The notes: generated by a model from the sequence alone, not told the origin. Positions 52,666 through 61,961 are shown, counted from the stretch's first letter. The stretch: DNA of 64,000 bases from Prosthecodimorpha hirschii (GCF_001305515.1 NZ_LJYW01000001.1:220226-284225); one strand, 5' to 3'. Made by a program: numbers and translations.

Positions 52666-53484
52666 ATGCGCCTCAGGATCACCCACGAGACCGTCTACAC
52701 CTACGAGAAGCCGGCCTCATACGCGATCCAGACGCTCCGCCTGATGCCGCGCGGCTCGCAGCAGCAGTTCGTGACCGAGTGGCGCATCGATGTCAGCCAG
52801 GATTGCCGCCTGTCCCCGGTCGAGGATCATTTCGGCAATCTGACCCATGCCTTCTCGATCGACGGACCGATCGAAGAGCTGTCGATCGTGGCCTCCGGCG
52901 AAGTGGTGACGGAGGAGACCACCGGCGTCCTGCGCGGCACGCCCGAGCGGTTGCCGCTGTCGCTGTTCCTGCGCAGCACCGATCTGACCCGTCCCGATCC
53001 GGCGATCCGGGCGTTTGCGGCAGCGATCGCCGAGGGCGAGGAGGACCGCCTCGCCGTCCTGCACAAGCTGATGGCCGAAGTGCATGACGCGATGCGTTAC
53101 GACGAGGATGCGACCGAGCCCTCGACGACGGCCGCGGATGCCTTCCAGGCGGGCCACGGGGTCTGCCAGGATCTGGCGCATGTGTTCATCGCCGCAGCGC
53201 GCTCGCTCGAGATCCCGGCCCGCTATGTCGGTGGCTACATGCTGCGGGACGACGGCGAGAACGTTCAGGCGGCCGGTCATGCCTGGGTGGAGGCGTTCGT
53301 CAGCCCGGCACTCGGCTGGGTCGGGTTCGATCCGGCCAACGACATTTGCCCGACGGAGGCCTATGTGCGGGTTGCCTCCGGTCTCGACTATCTCGACGCG
53401 GCCCCGATCCGCGGGACGCGCTACGGCGGCCAGGGCGAAGTCATGAAGGTCAAGGTCAAGATCGAGAAGACCGGAGAATTCTGA
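52666..53484 (+). CDS. Transglutaminase-like cysteine peptidase of the Anbu cluster
   Basis: The 272-residue protein has an N-terminal bacterial transglutaminase N-domain (MRLRITHETVYTYEKPASYAIQTLRLMPR) and a catalytic domain with the Cys-His-Asp triad: GHGVCQDLAH (Cys), AGHAWVEAF (His) and GFDPAND (Asp). It probably acts as a protease or amidase on tagged or cross-linked peptides. It follows the alpha-E gene by 46 bases and lies 148 bases before the Anbu gene. Confidence 0.93.
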   Translation: MRLRITHETVYTYEKPASYAIQTLRLMPRGSQQQFVTEWRIDVSQDCRLSPVEDHFGNLTHAFSIDGPIEELSIVASGEVVTEETTGVLRGTPERLPLSLFLRSTDLTRPDPAIRAFAAAIAEGEEDRLAVLHKLMAEVHDAMRYDEDATEPSTTAADAFQAGHGVCQDLAHVFIAAARSLEIPARYVGGYMLRDDGENVQAAGHAWVEAFVSPALGWVGFDPANDICPTEAYVRVASGLDYLDAAPIRGTRYGGQGEVMKVKVKIEKTGEF

Positions 53485-53632
53485 TCCCGTCTGACGGTCG
53501 GCCCGACCAAACCTTTCCATGCAACCCTGACCGACATACGCGGCTCGCAAGGATGGGCCACCTTTCCCTTGCAGACGAAAGTTGCCTGTGCGACAGCGGC
53601 AGTCCGGCGACGGGGCGGAACGGGGGCGCGTC

Positions 53633-54460
53633 ATGACCTATTGTTGCGGAATTCTGGTTCGGGAAGGGTTGGTGATGATCGCCGACACCCGCACCAATGC
53701 GGGGCTCGACAACATCGCCACGTTCCGCAAGCTGAACGTCTTCAACCGCCCCGGCGAGCGCTCCATCGCCATTGCCACCGCCGGCAATCTCGCGATCAGC
53801 CAGTCGATCGTTTCGCTCGTGACCGAAGGCTTCGAGAATCCGGAAACCGGCGAGATCGAGACGATCGAATCCGCCGGGACCATGTTCAAGACCGCCCAAC
53901 TGCTCGGCCGTGCAATCCGCGAGGTTTATCGTCTCGACGGCCGAATGCTCGAGCAGAAGAACCTGAACTTCGATGTGACCATGCTGCTCGGCGGTCAGAT
54001 CAAGGGCGGCCGGCTGCGGCTGTTCATGGTCTACTCGGCCGGCAATTTCATCGAGGCGACCGTCGACACGCCCTATCTGCAGATCGGCGAGCACAAATAC
54101 GGCAAGCCGATCCTCGACCGCGCGATCAAATACGACGTCGACCTGCAGGACAGTCTGAAGATCGGCCTGATCTCGATGGATTCGACCATGCGCTCGAACC
54201 TCGGCGTCGGCATGCCGATCGATCTTGCGGTGATCCCGCGCGATGCCATCGCCACGCAGCTGGTGCATCGGATCGAGCCGGGCGAGCCCTACTTCCACGA
54301 TCTGCGCGAGCGCTGGTCGGCCGCGTTGCGCGCCGCCCATCAGAATATCCCCCGCCCGCCCTACGGCCCGGTCACTCCGCAGCCGCCGATCCTGCAGCCT
54401 CCGATCCTGCAACCGTCGACCGTGCCGCCGGCCCCGACCGAACCGGCGGCTTCGCACTGA
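53633..54460 (+). CDS. Anbu proteasome-type protease
   Basis: The 275-residue protein is a bacterial proteasome-related (Ntn-hydrolase) subunit: after Met removal it starts with Thr (TYCCGILV), and has GLVMIADTRTNAGLDNI, IAIATAGNLAISQSIV, FDVTMLLGGQI and YGKPILDRAIKYD. Anbu subunits form ring or helical assemblies. The C-terminus ends in a Pro-rich tail containing a doubled QPPIL, encoded by short tandem repeats. ATG 53633 follows a GGGGGCG stretch. Co-occurrence with ATP-grasp, alpha-E and transglutaminase genes is well known and supports degradation of tagged peptides, though this is not proven. Confidence 0.93.
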   Translation: MTYCCGILVREGLVMIADTRTNAGLDNIATFRKLNVFNRPGERSIAIATAGNLAISQSIVSLVTEGFENPETGEIETIESAGTMFKTAQLLGRAIREVYRLDGRMLEQKNLNFDVTMLLGGQIKGGRLRLFMVYSAGNFIEATVDTPYLQIGEHKYGKPILDRAIKYDVDLQDSLKIGLISMDSTMRSNLGVGMPIDLAVIPRDAIATQLVHRIEPGEPYFHDLRERWSAALRAAHQNIPRPPYGPVTPQPPILQPPILQPSTVPPAPTEPAASH

Positions 54461-54573
54461 ACCGATAAAATTCGCGAGAAAGTCTGAACGCCAAAACAAG
54501 CGGCGCCATTCTAACATTCGTCCGTTGGTCGCCGGGGTTCGCCCGAGTCGGCCGCTCCGATCCGAGTGGATGA

Positions 54574-56829
54574 ATGGCGCTGAAGGCGATCAGATCCGGC
54601 TGGGAACAGGCCATGCGCGAGGCGTCGATCATGCAATCGATCGCCGCGCTCGTTTGTTTCGCCCTCCTGTTCCTGACCATGACGGCAGCGTGGACGTCGC
54701 AACAGGCCAATGACCTCGCCGTCGACCGGCAGGTGCGCCTCGCCACCAACGGGCTGGAGCAGGAAATCGAGCGGATCGGCACGGAGGTGCAGACCGGTGC
54801 GGTGTCGGACGACGCCTATCGGCGCATCCATATCCGCTTCGACGCCGATTTCGCCGAACGCGCCTTCGGGGCGCGGCTGTGGCGCGACTATCGCCACGAC
54901 ATGACGCTTCTCATCGGACCGGGCCGCGCCATTCTCCAGGCCCATGTCGCCGGTCGCATGACCGAACCGAAGGACCTGAAATCCGTTCTGGTCGATGTCA
55001 GCGGCCCCCTCGAACGGGTGCGCAATCAGATCGCCGAGATCGTGCGCCGCCCGCTCGGGCAGGACGACCCGGAGCTGATGGTCGGCAAGATCGTCCGGGA
55101 GACCGCGGTCCTGCGGGTCGGCGATCGGGCCGCGCTGGTCGCGGTATCGGCGCTGGTGCCGGAGGATGGCAAGGGCCTCAAGAAAGGCGTGCCGCCCACC
55201 GTGGTCGTGGCGGTCAAGTTCGTCGCCGGCGACCTGCTGGCTCGGATGGCGCGCCAGTTCGTGCTGCCGGAGCTGCAGTTCGTCCCGATCGAGAATCACG
55301 AAGCCGTCGCGGCCGTCGGCCGTGCCTCCGCGACCGTCAAGACGAGCGGCGACCAGACGCTCGGCTTCCTGGTCTGGGCCCCGTCGCAGCCCGGCTACCA
55401 GATGATGCGGCATCTCGCGCCGCTGATCGTCATCGCGACCGCGCTGTTCGTCATCTTTGCGCTGATCGTGGTGGTGAAGTTCCAGCGCCGCACCGCGGAA
55501 CTGGCCAAGAGCGAGGAGCGGGCGAAGCGGTCGGCGATGCACGATGCCCTGTCCGGCCTCGCCAACCGCGTGCTGTTCGCCGAACGCCTGGAAGCGGCGC
55601 TGGTCGAAGTCGAGGTCGACCCGAAGCGCAGTTGCGCCATCGTCTATGTCGATCTCGACCGCTTCAAGGACGTGAACGATACGCTGGGCCACCAGGCCGG
55701 CGACGAGGTCATCCGCGTCACGGCGAAGCGGCTCGATTCGCTCATGCGCCCCGGCGACACCGCCGCCCGCATATCCGGCGACGAGTTCGCCATGGTGGTG
55801 CGCTCGGCGCCCGACCGGGCCGAACTGGAGCAGCGCCTCGGCGCGATCGTGCGCGAGATCGCGCGGCCGATCGCGATCGGCGACCGCACGGTCTATCCGG
55901 GCGGCAGCGTCGGCTGTGCGCTCGCCCCCGAGCACGGCAAGGAGCGCGCCGATCTCCAGCACAAGGCGGATCTGGCGCTCTACCGGGCCAAGGCCGGCGG
56001 CCGCGGCCGCTGGCTGATCTTCTCGCCGGAGATGGACGACGGCTTCCGCCGCGTCCAGCAGATGCGCCAGGACCTGCGGGCGTCGATCAACGAGGGCCGG
56101 CTGACGGTCCTGTACCAGCCCTATTTCTCGGTCGCCGAGATGCGGGCGATCGGCGTCGAGGCCCGGGTCGCGTGGGACCACCCGACCCGCGGCCGCTTGT
56201 CGGCCGGCGAGTTCATTCCGGTTGCCGAGCAATGCGGCCTGATCCGGGAGATCGGCGCCTTTATCCTGCACCGGGCGGCCCGCGACATGCACCGCTGGCC
56301 CGGCGTGCGGCTGGCCGTGAACGTTTCCCCGCTGGAAATCCGGCAGGCGGATTTCGCCGAGAGCCTGATGCGCATCCTGGAGGACGAAGGCCTCGATCCC
56401 GCCCGCCTGCAGGTCGACATCACCGAGAACATCCTCCTGACCGATGCGGATGCGGCCATCACGGCGATCGCGACGCTCCGCAAGGCGGGCATCCGGGTGG
56501 CGCTCGACGAGTTCGGCTCGGGACAGTCGAGCTTCAACTATCTGTCCCGCTTCCGCTTCGACACGATCAAGATCGACCGCAGCTTCGTCGCCAAGCTGGA
56601 GACGTCCCCGGAGGTCGCGACCATCGTTCATTCGATGGTCGAGCTCGCCAACAAGCTGGGCCTGGAGACGGTCGCCGAGGGCGTCGAGACCTTCGGCCAG
56701 TTCCGCTTTATCCAGGCGGCAGGCTGCCAGACCGTCCAGGGCCATCTCTGCGCACGCCCCATGCCGGCGACCGAGGTGAGCCGCTTCCTTGAGCACCCCC
56801 TGAGCGAGCGGATCCGCGCCGTCGCGTGA
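54574..56829 (+). CDS. Membrane-bound CHASE4-like GGDEF-EAL protein
   Basis: The 751-residue protein has an N-terminal membrane helix (about 19-40), a periplasmic CHASE4-like sensor (about 41-280), a second helix (282-305), GGDEF (320-485) and EAL (500-745). The diguanylate cyclase motif is SGDEF, still plausible as active, and an inhibitory RPGD lies five residues before it (RxxD site present). The EAL domain is altered: EAR instead of EAL and LDEFGSG instead of DDFGTG, although NVSP, ITEN, KIDRSF and AEGVET are kept. It therefore probably makes c-di-GMP and has weak or no hydrolysis. A likely sensor of a periplasmic ligand. Confidence 0.9.
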   Translation: MALKAIRSGWEQAMREASIMQSIAALVCFALLFLTMTAAWTSQQANDLAVDRQVRLATNGLEQEIERIGTEVQTGAVSDDAYRRIHIRFDADFAERAFGARLWRDYRHDMTLLIGPGRAILQAHVAGRMTEPKDLKSVLVDVSGPLERVRNQIAEIVRRPLGQDDPELMVGKIVRETAVLRVGDRAALVAVSALVPEDGKGLKKGVPPTVVVAVKFVAGDLLARMARQFVLPELQFVPIENHEAVAAVGRASATVKTSGDQTLGFLVWAPSQPGYQMMRHLAPLIVIATALFVIFALIVVVKFQRRTAELAKSEERAKRSAMHDALSGLANRVLFAERLEAALVEVEVDPKRSCAIVYVDLDRFKDVNDTLGHQAGDEVIRVTAKRLDSLMRPGDTAARISGDEFAMVVRSAPDRAELEQRLGAIVREIARPIAIGDRTVYPGGSVGCALAPEHGKERADLQHKADLALYRAKAGGRGRWLIFSPEMDDGFRRVQQMRQDLRASINEGRLTVLYQPYFSVAEMRAIGVEARVAWDHPTRGRLSAGEFIPVAEQCGLIREIGAFILHRAARDMHRWPGVRLAVNVSPLEIRQADFAESLMRILEDEGLDPARLQVDITENILLTDADAAITAIATLRKAGIRVALDEFGSGQSSFNYLSRFRFDTIKIDRSFVAKLETSPEVATIVHSMVELANKLGLETVAEGVETFGQFRFIQAAGCQTVQGHLCARPMPATEVSRFLEHPLSERIRAVA

Positions 56830-56922
56830 CGGTCGTCCGGGCGTGCCCGCGCTGCCGGTGCGAACGGTTTGCCCGGCGCCGCGGCGTCCTCCCTGCGACG
56901 CGGCGAACCACGCCATTCCGCC

Positions 56923-57321
56923 TCAATGGGCGTGTCCGCATCCCGCCAGATCGTCGATGATCGGGCAATCCGGGCGGTCGTCACCGTGGCAGGCAGCCAC
57001 GAGGCTGCCGAGCGAGCGCTTCAGACTCTCCAATTCGGCGATCTTGGCCTCGATTTCGCGAATTCGCGTCTGCGCCATGGCGCGCACATCCGCTGACGAC
57101 CGGCGGTTGTCGCTCCACAGCGACAGCAAGGCACGGCACTCGTCGACCGAGAAGCCGAGATTGCGGGCGCGCGCGAGGAATTTCAGTCGCGCGATCTCGG
57201 CCGGACCATAGTCCCGGTAGCCGTTGTCCCGACGAGGGGCGGCCAGCAGACCGACCGATTCGTAGTAGCGAACCGCCTTGGCGGTCAGGCCGGCGGCTCC
57301 GGCGGCGGAAGCAATGTTCAT
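56923..57321 (-). CDS. cueR: Copper-responsive MerR-family regulator
   Basis: The 132-residue protein has a MerR helix-turn-helix (MNIASAAGAAGLTAKAVRYYE) with RRDNGYRDYG, a dimerisation helix, and a metal loop with cysteines in ACHGDDRPDCPIIDD, the spacing seen in CueR for Cu(I)/Ag(I). A further CGHAH tail adds Cys and His. It is convergent with the GGDEF-EAL gene. The promoter upstream has the 19-base spacer of MerR-activated promoters, so the gene is probably autoregulated. No copper-exporting ATPase or chaperone is next to it. Confidence 0.9.
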   Translation of the reverse strand: MNIASAAGAAGLTAKAVRYYESVGLLAAPRRDNGYRDYGPAEIARLKFLARARNLGFSVDECRALLSLWSDNRRSSADVRAMAQTRIREIEAKIAELESLKRSLGSLVAACHGDDRPDCPIIDDLAGCGHAH

Positions 57322-57350
57322 CAGACGCACTCCGGCAAGGAACCCACCGT

Positions 57351-57381
57351 CAGATAAAGGTGCCCTCTCCGGCAGGGTCAA
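57351..57381 (-). promoter_or_regulatory. MerR-type promoter of cueR (19-bp spacer)
   Basis: On the minus strand, TTGACC (57376-57381) and TATCTG (57351-57356) are 19 bases apart, the long spacing that MerR-family activators untwist. An imperfect inverted repeat (CCCTGCC/GGAGAGGG) lies between them. The cueR ATG follows about 30 bases downstream of the -10. Confidence 0.65.
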
Positions 57382-57556
57382 GGCGTGCAGGGCCGGGACC
57401 GGAGCATCATCGGACCGGAAGCCATCGGACGATGCCCCCCCGATCCGTGCCTTCACGAGCGCCAATCCGATCAGGGTGCGTCGCCGCGGTTCAGGAAAGG
57501 TCAGCGCAAACAAGACATCCCAAAGATCATCCGGCCCGTTCAGTTCGGATGATGGT

Positions 57557-58891
57557 CTAGGGGATCGAGATCGGGTCCCCCGGTCCGAGCGTCCCTCGCG
57601 TTGTGACAGCGGTCTCGGCGGCGGCCAGCAGGGGCTGATTGCGCGCCTTCCAGCGGGGCAGGAATTTGCTGTCCTTGGTGGCTTCGTCGACCTTGGCGAG
57701 AAGCGCCTCGATCGCCGCCATCGTCATCGGACTGCCGTCGTGGTCGATCACCGGCAGTTCCCGGCCGAACTTCTCCGCGACGACATCGACTTGGGGGGGC
57801 CGATAGGTCGGGCGCCGGCTGGTGCCGGCCGTCGCGATCATCAGATCGAAGACGGAGCGGTGGATGGCCTCCTTCCAGCTGCGATCCGGATAGGCCATCG
57901 CGAAGGGGCGATAGCGCCGCCGCAATCGCCCGCCGAGTTCGGTCGCGTCGAGCAGGCGATACATCGGAAAGAGCCGGCTTATCACGAACCAACTGAGCGA
58001 ATCGTGCGGGTCGGCCGGTTCCTCGGCCGGCCAGCGCGGTTCCTCGATCTGAAGGCCGGTCAGGGCTCTTACTCTGCCGACCATCCAGGCCAGCGTGATC
58101 TCGGAGATGGGTTTCAGAGCTGCCGAGGCGGCCGAGTAGCCGCCCCCGATATCGGCATGCACGCCGGGAAACCAGACCTGTTCGACCCGGCGCGCATTCA
58201 GATGATCCGGACGCGCGAAGAGGGCGGGAACGAAGGGACCGCGATGCTCGTCGATCGCCAAGGCCTGTACGGCATGGACGATGGCCGAGCCAAGCTTGGT
58301 ATCGTGGAAGCGATCCCGCGAGCCGGCCCAGTTGCCTGCAGTCCCCAACGGAACCCCCGTCGAGCCGACCGTGTCGAACACGCCCAGGAAATGGATCCTG
58401 ACATTCTGATGGCATCGGTCGGAGAGTTTCGCCTTGTCGGCCGGAAGCCGGCGCTTAGGATCCGTCCGGTAGTAGGACCACGCGTCCGCCAGTCCGTCCG
58501 CCGAGCAGAACTCCGGACGAAGCAAGCCGCTGGCCCCGATGAAGCCGGCCAGGCTGCGCGCCGTGAACGACCCGCGCGAGAAGCCGAAGATATAGATCTC
58601 GTCCGGAACGCCGTTGGCGTCGGACGGCTGGTAGAACTGGCTGAGGAAACGATACCCCGCACGAACCTTTTCGCTCAGGCCGAGTCCCAGCATCCCGCCA
58701 AGATACTTGTCGATCCGCCCCTCGGTCCCAACGCCGGAATCGTAATAGAGCCTTTGCTCGACTGTGTCCGTGCGCGTCGGATCGGTGTTGGCGCGTTCGA
58801 CCAGTTCCTTCAGTCGGGCGACGTTGGACGGAACATCGTACTTGCCCGTCTTGTTCCAGGTCCCGTCGAGAAAAAGCACCAGACGCTTCAT
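57557..58891 (-). CDS. DUF2235 (T6SS Tle1-like) alpha/beta hydrolase
   Basis: The 444-residue protein is a DUF2235 alpha/beta hydrolase: MKRLVLFLDGTWNKTG start, GFSRGSFTARSLAGFIG (Ser of the GxSxG elbow), HFLGVFDTVGS (Asp) and VWFPGVHADIGGGYS (His region). DUF2235 includes Tle1 phospholipase effectors of type VI secretion, but lone copies without secretion genes are common, and no VgrG, Hcp or immunity gene is adjacent here. ATG 58891 is preferred over an upstream start. The region upstream (58930-58990) is AT-rich and probably contains its promoter. Confidence 0.87.
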   Translation of the reverse strand: MKRLVLFLDGTWNKTGKYDVPSNVARLKELVERANTDPTRTDTVEQRLYYDSGVGTEGRIDKYLGGMLGLGLSEKVRAGYRFLSQFYQPSDANGVPDEIYIFGFSRGSFTARSLAGFIGASGLLRPEFCSADGLADAWSYYRTDPKRRLPADKAKLSDRCHQNVRIHFLGVFDTVGSTGVPLGTAGNWAGSRDRFHDTKLGSAIVHAVQALAIDEHRGPFVPALFARPDHLNARRVEQVWFPGVHADIGGGYSAASAALKPISEITLAWMVGRVRALTGLQIEEPRWPAEEPADPHDSLSWFVISRLFPMYRLLDATELGGRLRRRYRPFAMAYPDRSWKEAIHRSVFDLMIATAGTSRRPTYRPPQVDVVAEKFGRELPVIDHDGSPMTMAAIEALLAKVDEATKDSKFLPRWKARNQPLLAAAETAVTTRGTLGPGDPISIP

Positions 58892-59005
58892 GGTCGCCCC
58901 CCTGCGTACCGCCGGAAGGCGACCATGCGTCACACGATTCTATATTTCAAGATGTGTTAACCGAATATACAAGATATGGTCGCATTTGGGATCGGAGCCG
59001 CCCCG

Positions 59006-59287
59006 TCAGTGCATCCGGTAGAGGCCGTTGACCGCCGTCCACTCGTTGGGACCGACCAGGCGCTTGTGGGCGACTTCGACCTTCACGATCGGACCGTCAA
59101 GTTCACGGTTCCAGAAATCGAGGAACCTCTCCAGCTCAGGAAATTTGGGAGCGAGGTCATAGTCCTGCCAGACGAAGGCCTGCAGGATCGCCGGGTGGTC
59201 CGGCATGCGATAGAGAATGTTGGCCGTCGTGAGACCGTAGCCTTCAAGCTGGCGGGCGAATGCGACGTCGACCTGTCTTTCCATCAT
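59006..59287 (-). CDS. usg: Usg family protein
   Basis: The 93-residue protein matches Usg of alphaproteobacteria: GYGLTTANILYRMPDHPAIL, WQDYDLAPKFPELERFLDFW and a HKRLVGPNEW segment. The function is unknown; the gene was first noted near tryptophan biosynthesis genes, which are absent here. A second ATG lies three bases into the gene; the first is preferred, with GGAGG six bases upstream. The upstream stretch 59288-59400 is AT-rich and contains a near-CtrA-type TTAA-N7-TTAG on the minus strand (59360-59374). Confidence 0.9.
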   Translation of the reverse strand: MMERQVDVAFARQLEGYGLTTANILYRMPDHPAILQAFVWQDYDLAPKFPELERFLDFWNRELDGPIVKVEVAHKRLVGPNEWTAVNGLYRMH

Positions 59288-59632
59288 GGAGCCCCTCCGT
59301 CATGGTCAGCACGCCGAAATGAGAGCAAAAAGCTCGGTTCCCATCAAGACGAAAATCGACTAAACATCCATTAATTCAATGTCTTAGCAGCATATCCGGC
59401 AGAGTGCTGCCAGTCGCACGGGCCGTGCCCTGCCGCCCGTTCGTCATCACCGGGGATCATGGCTCTCGACGCCGCGCGCAGGCCCGCCGACGCCGATCTC
59501 CTGCCTCATATCCGAGCGGACGCGACCGCCTTTCCTGCCTGCGGTCCGATCGGCACCGGCCCTTCTGGCGCACGAAAAAGCCGCGCCCTTGCGAGCGCGG
59601 CTCCATCGTCAGTCGGACGGGCCGAAGCCGGA
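59288..59632. other. Non-coding interval between usg and the collagen-like gene
   Basis: This 345-base gap holds the AT-rich stretch before usg (to about 59400), a GC-rich stretch open in several frames but without ribosome sites, and the intrinsic terminator of the collagen-like gene at 59574-59602. No RNA gene was recognised. Confidence 0.55.
59574..59602 (-). terminator. Intrinsic terminator of the collagen-like lipoprotein gene
   Basis: agccgcgc (59579-59586) pairs with gcgcggct (59595-59602), with an 8-base loop. On the minus strand the stem is followed directly by a run of T (complement of aaaaa at 59575-59579). It lies 31 bases after the stop codon at 59633. Confidence 0.82.
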
Positions 59633-60118
59633 TTACTTGGCGCAGACGAGCACGACCTTGGCGCCGTCGCCATTGCAGGTCGCGCCGTCGTCGCTGGTCA
59701 TGATCGGACCCTGCATCGTGCCCGTGCACATCGCCGAAATCAGCATTTCGCCGGTGGCGCAGGAGGCGCTGGCGCTGCCGGTGATCTTGCGCAGGGTCAT
59801 GCCGCCGCCGATGCCGGACGGGCCGGCGGGACCGGTCGGTCCCTGAGCACCGGCAGGACCTGCGGGGCCCTGAGGACCGGCGGGACCGGCAAGGCCTTGC
59901 GGACCGGCGGGGCCCGCGGGACCGGCCGGGCCGGCGGGACCGGCTTCACCCTTCGGGCCGGCGGGACCGGCCGGGCCGGCATCGCCCTTCGCGCCTGCAG
60001 GACCGGCGGGACCCGCCGGACCGGCAGCCCCCTGGGCGCCCTTCTCGCCGGGCTTGCCTTCGCAACCGGCCAAAGCCAAAGCAAGTACAGAAACCATCAA
60101 CAATCCGACGCGCCGCAT
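59633..60118 (-). CDS. Collagen-like lipoprotein
   Basis: The 161-residue protein starts with a lipoprotein signal ([14 protein letters not shown], Cys19 lipidated). Residues about 22-101 are Gly-x-y repeats ([22 protein letters not shown]) able to form a collagen triple helix. A C-terminal globular domain of about 55 residues has four cysteines (SCATGEM, AMCTG, ATCNGD, LVCAK). The ribosome binding site GGGAGG precedes ATG 60118. It is predicted to be membrane-anchored in the envelope as a trimer, perhaps a stalk. The repeat DNA is GC-rich but in frame, without a break. A terminator follows. Confidence 0.87.
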   Translation of the reverse strand: MRRVGLLMVSVLALALAGCEGKPGEKGAQGAAGPAGPAGPAGAKGDAGPAGPAGPKGEAGPAGPAGPAGPAGPQGLAGPAGPQGPAGPAGAQGPTGPAGPSGIGGGMTLRKITGSASASCATGEMLISAMCTGTMQGPIMTSDDGATCNGDGAKVVLVCAK

Positions 60119-60255
60119 CCCGGCCTCCCACCCTTGGAAAAGGTGACCGCAGTCTGCCCGCCCGACCGTGAGAGTCAATGCGGCCCGCGCCTTGACCGGC
60201 ACGGGCCGCGACAAACTGTAGCTCCGCCGGGCTCGGCCCGGCACGGCGCGAAGGA

Positions 60256-61299
60256 TCAGGGAAACAGCCCGATCTGCTCCAGACCGGTCGTTTCCGGCCA
60301 GCCCATCATCACATTCATGTTCTGAATCGCCTGCCCGGAGGCGCCTTTGACCAGATTGTCGAGCACGCAAAGCAGGATTGCATGACCCGGGCGGCGATCG
60401 GCCGCGACCGACATGAACACGAAATTGGACCCACGGACGTGCCGGGTCTGCGGCGACGCCCCGAAGGGCAGCACCTTGACGAAATGCTCGCCCTGGTACC
60501 TTTCGGCAAGAATCGCATGCAGATCCTCGGCGGTCCGTCCGGGCTGCAGCTTGACATAGATGGTCGACAGGATGCCGCGGTTCATCGGCACCAGATGCGG
60601 CGTGAAGGCCGCCCGGACCGGACGCCCGGCCGCCTTGCTGAAGCCCTGCTCCAATTCCGCCATGTGCCGGTGGTGGCCGACGCCGTAGGCGTGGAAGCCC
60701 TCGGAGACCTCGGTGAACAGGTTGGCTTCCTTGGCCGCCCGGCCGGCACCCGAGACGCCGGACTTGGCATCGATCACGATCGAGTCGGGATCGATCGCGC
60801 CGGCCTCCAGGAGCGGGATCACAGGCAGCTGTCCGCAGGTGGTGTAGCAGCCCGGATTGGCGACAAGCCGCGCCTTGGCCACGGCGGCACGGTCGAGTTC
60901 GGTGATGCCGTAGACGGCTTCGGCCTGCAGTTCGAGCGCCTTGTGCGCATGGCCGTACCAATAGGCATAGGCCTCCGGGTCCGACAGGCGGAAATCGGCC
61001 GACAGATCGACGATCTTGATCGAGGCCGGAACCGCCTTCAGCACCTCCTGGGTGGTGGCATGTGGCAGCGCACAGAAGACCAGGTCGATCGAGGCCCAGT
61101 CGACCTCGCCGATGGCGATCAGGCGCGGCAGGTCGAGCCCGGTGAACTGCGGGAAGGCCTCGGCCATGGTCGACCCGGCCTTTCGGTCGGCCGTCAGAGC
61201 CGCGATGCGGACGCGCGGATGCAGCGCAAGCATCCGCACGAGTTCCGCGCCGGTGTAGCCGGACGCACCGAGGATGGCGACGGCGATCTTCTCTGACAT
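60256..61299 (-). CDS. argC: N-acetyl-gamma-glutamyl-phosphate reductase
   Basis: The 347-residue enzyme reduces N-acetylglutamyl phosphate in arginine synthesis. Evidence: NADP motif [19 protein letters not shown], catalytic Cys151 in [18 protein letters not shown], and the HRHMAELEQ and [12 protein letters not shown] segments with the active-site His. The length is typical of the long ArgC form. The ATG at 61299 follows a purine-rich stretch. CobU is encoded upstream in the same direction, 98 bases away. Confidence 0.96.
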   Translation of the reverse strand: MSEKIAVAILGASGYTGAELVRMLALHPRVRIAALTADRKAGSTMAEAFPQFTGLDLPRLIAIGEVDWASIDLVFCALPHATTQEVLKAVPASIKIVDLSADFRLSDPEAYAYWYGHAHKALELQAEAVYGITELDRAAVAKARLVANPGCYTTCGQLPVIPLLEAGAIDPDSIVIDAKSGVSGAGRAAKEANLFTEVSEGFHAYGVGHHRHMAELEQGFSKAAGRPVRAAFTPHLVPMNRGILSTIYVKLQPGRTAEDLHAILAERYQGEHFVKVLPFGASPQTRHVRGSNFVFMSVAADRRPGHAILLCVLDNLVKGASGQAIQNMNVMMGWPETTGLEQIGLFP

Positions 61300-61397
61300 G
61301 ACGACCCTCTCGAATAGGGACGCTGGATATGGCGGATCTCGGTGACAATGGAAAGATGCCGATCGCCCCTGCAGACCACGCATGCGGTCGCCTGCCG

Positions 61398-61961
61398 TCA
61401 CATTTCCTCTGGGAACCGGCCCTTGAGCACCAGCGGCAGGCCGGCGGCCACGAAGGTGACGCTATCGGCAACGGCCGCGACCGTCTGATTGAGGCGCCCC
61501 TGATGATCGCGGAAGCGGCGCGCCAGCGCATTGTCGGGGACGATGCCGAGCCCGACCTCGTTGGAGACCAGAACGACCGGTCCGGCCAATTCCGGCAGCG
61601 ACGCCGCCAGGGCCCGTCCGGCCGCATCGACATCCTCCGGCGGGACGTGGTCGGCGGCGAACATCCGGTTGGTGAGCCAGAGGGTCAGGCAGTCGACCAC
61701 CAGGATCCGGTCCGGGCGGGCTTCCCGCCGCAGCGCCCCGGCGAGGTCGATCGGCTCCTCGACCGTATGCCAGCGTGCATCGCGCTCGGCACGATGACGC
61801 GCGATGCGCTCGGCCATCTCGGCATCGCCCGCCGTCGCCGTGGCGACCAGGACGGGGATGAGACCGGATGCCTCGGCGCGGGTCTGGGCGAGCCGGCTCT
61901 TGCCGGAGCGGGCGCCGCCCAGCACGAAATCGATCTTCGGACGTTCGGACGGGGAAGGCAC
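61398..61961 (-). CDS. cobU: Adenosylcobinamide kinase/guanylyltransferase
   Basis: The 187-residue bifunctional enzyme of cobalamin assembly has a Walker A GGARSGKS, the RxxxW region ([15 protein letters not shown] with active-site His), [11 protein letters not shown] and [11 protein letters not shown]. The start is GTG 61961, with AGGAG eleven bases upstream. No cobalamin riboswitch was recognised upstream. The enzyme serves corrinoid supply, which fits the corrinoid carrier at 2852, though the genes are far apart. Confidence 0.95.
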   Translation of the reverse strand: MPSPSERPKIDFVLGGARSGKSRLAQTRAEASGLIPVLVATATAGDAEMAERIARHRAERDARWHTVEEPIDLAGALRREARPDRILVVDCLTLWLTNRMFAADHVPPEDVDAAGRALAASLPELAGPVVLVSNEVGLGIVPDNALARRFRDHQGRLNQTVAAVADSVTFVAAGLPLVLKGRFPEEM

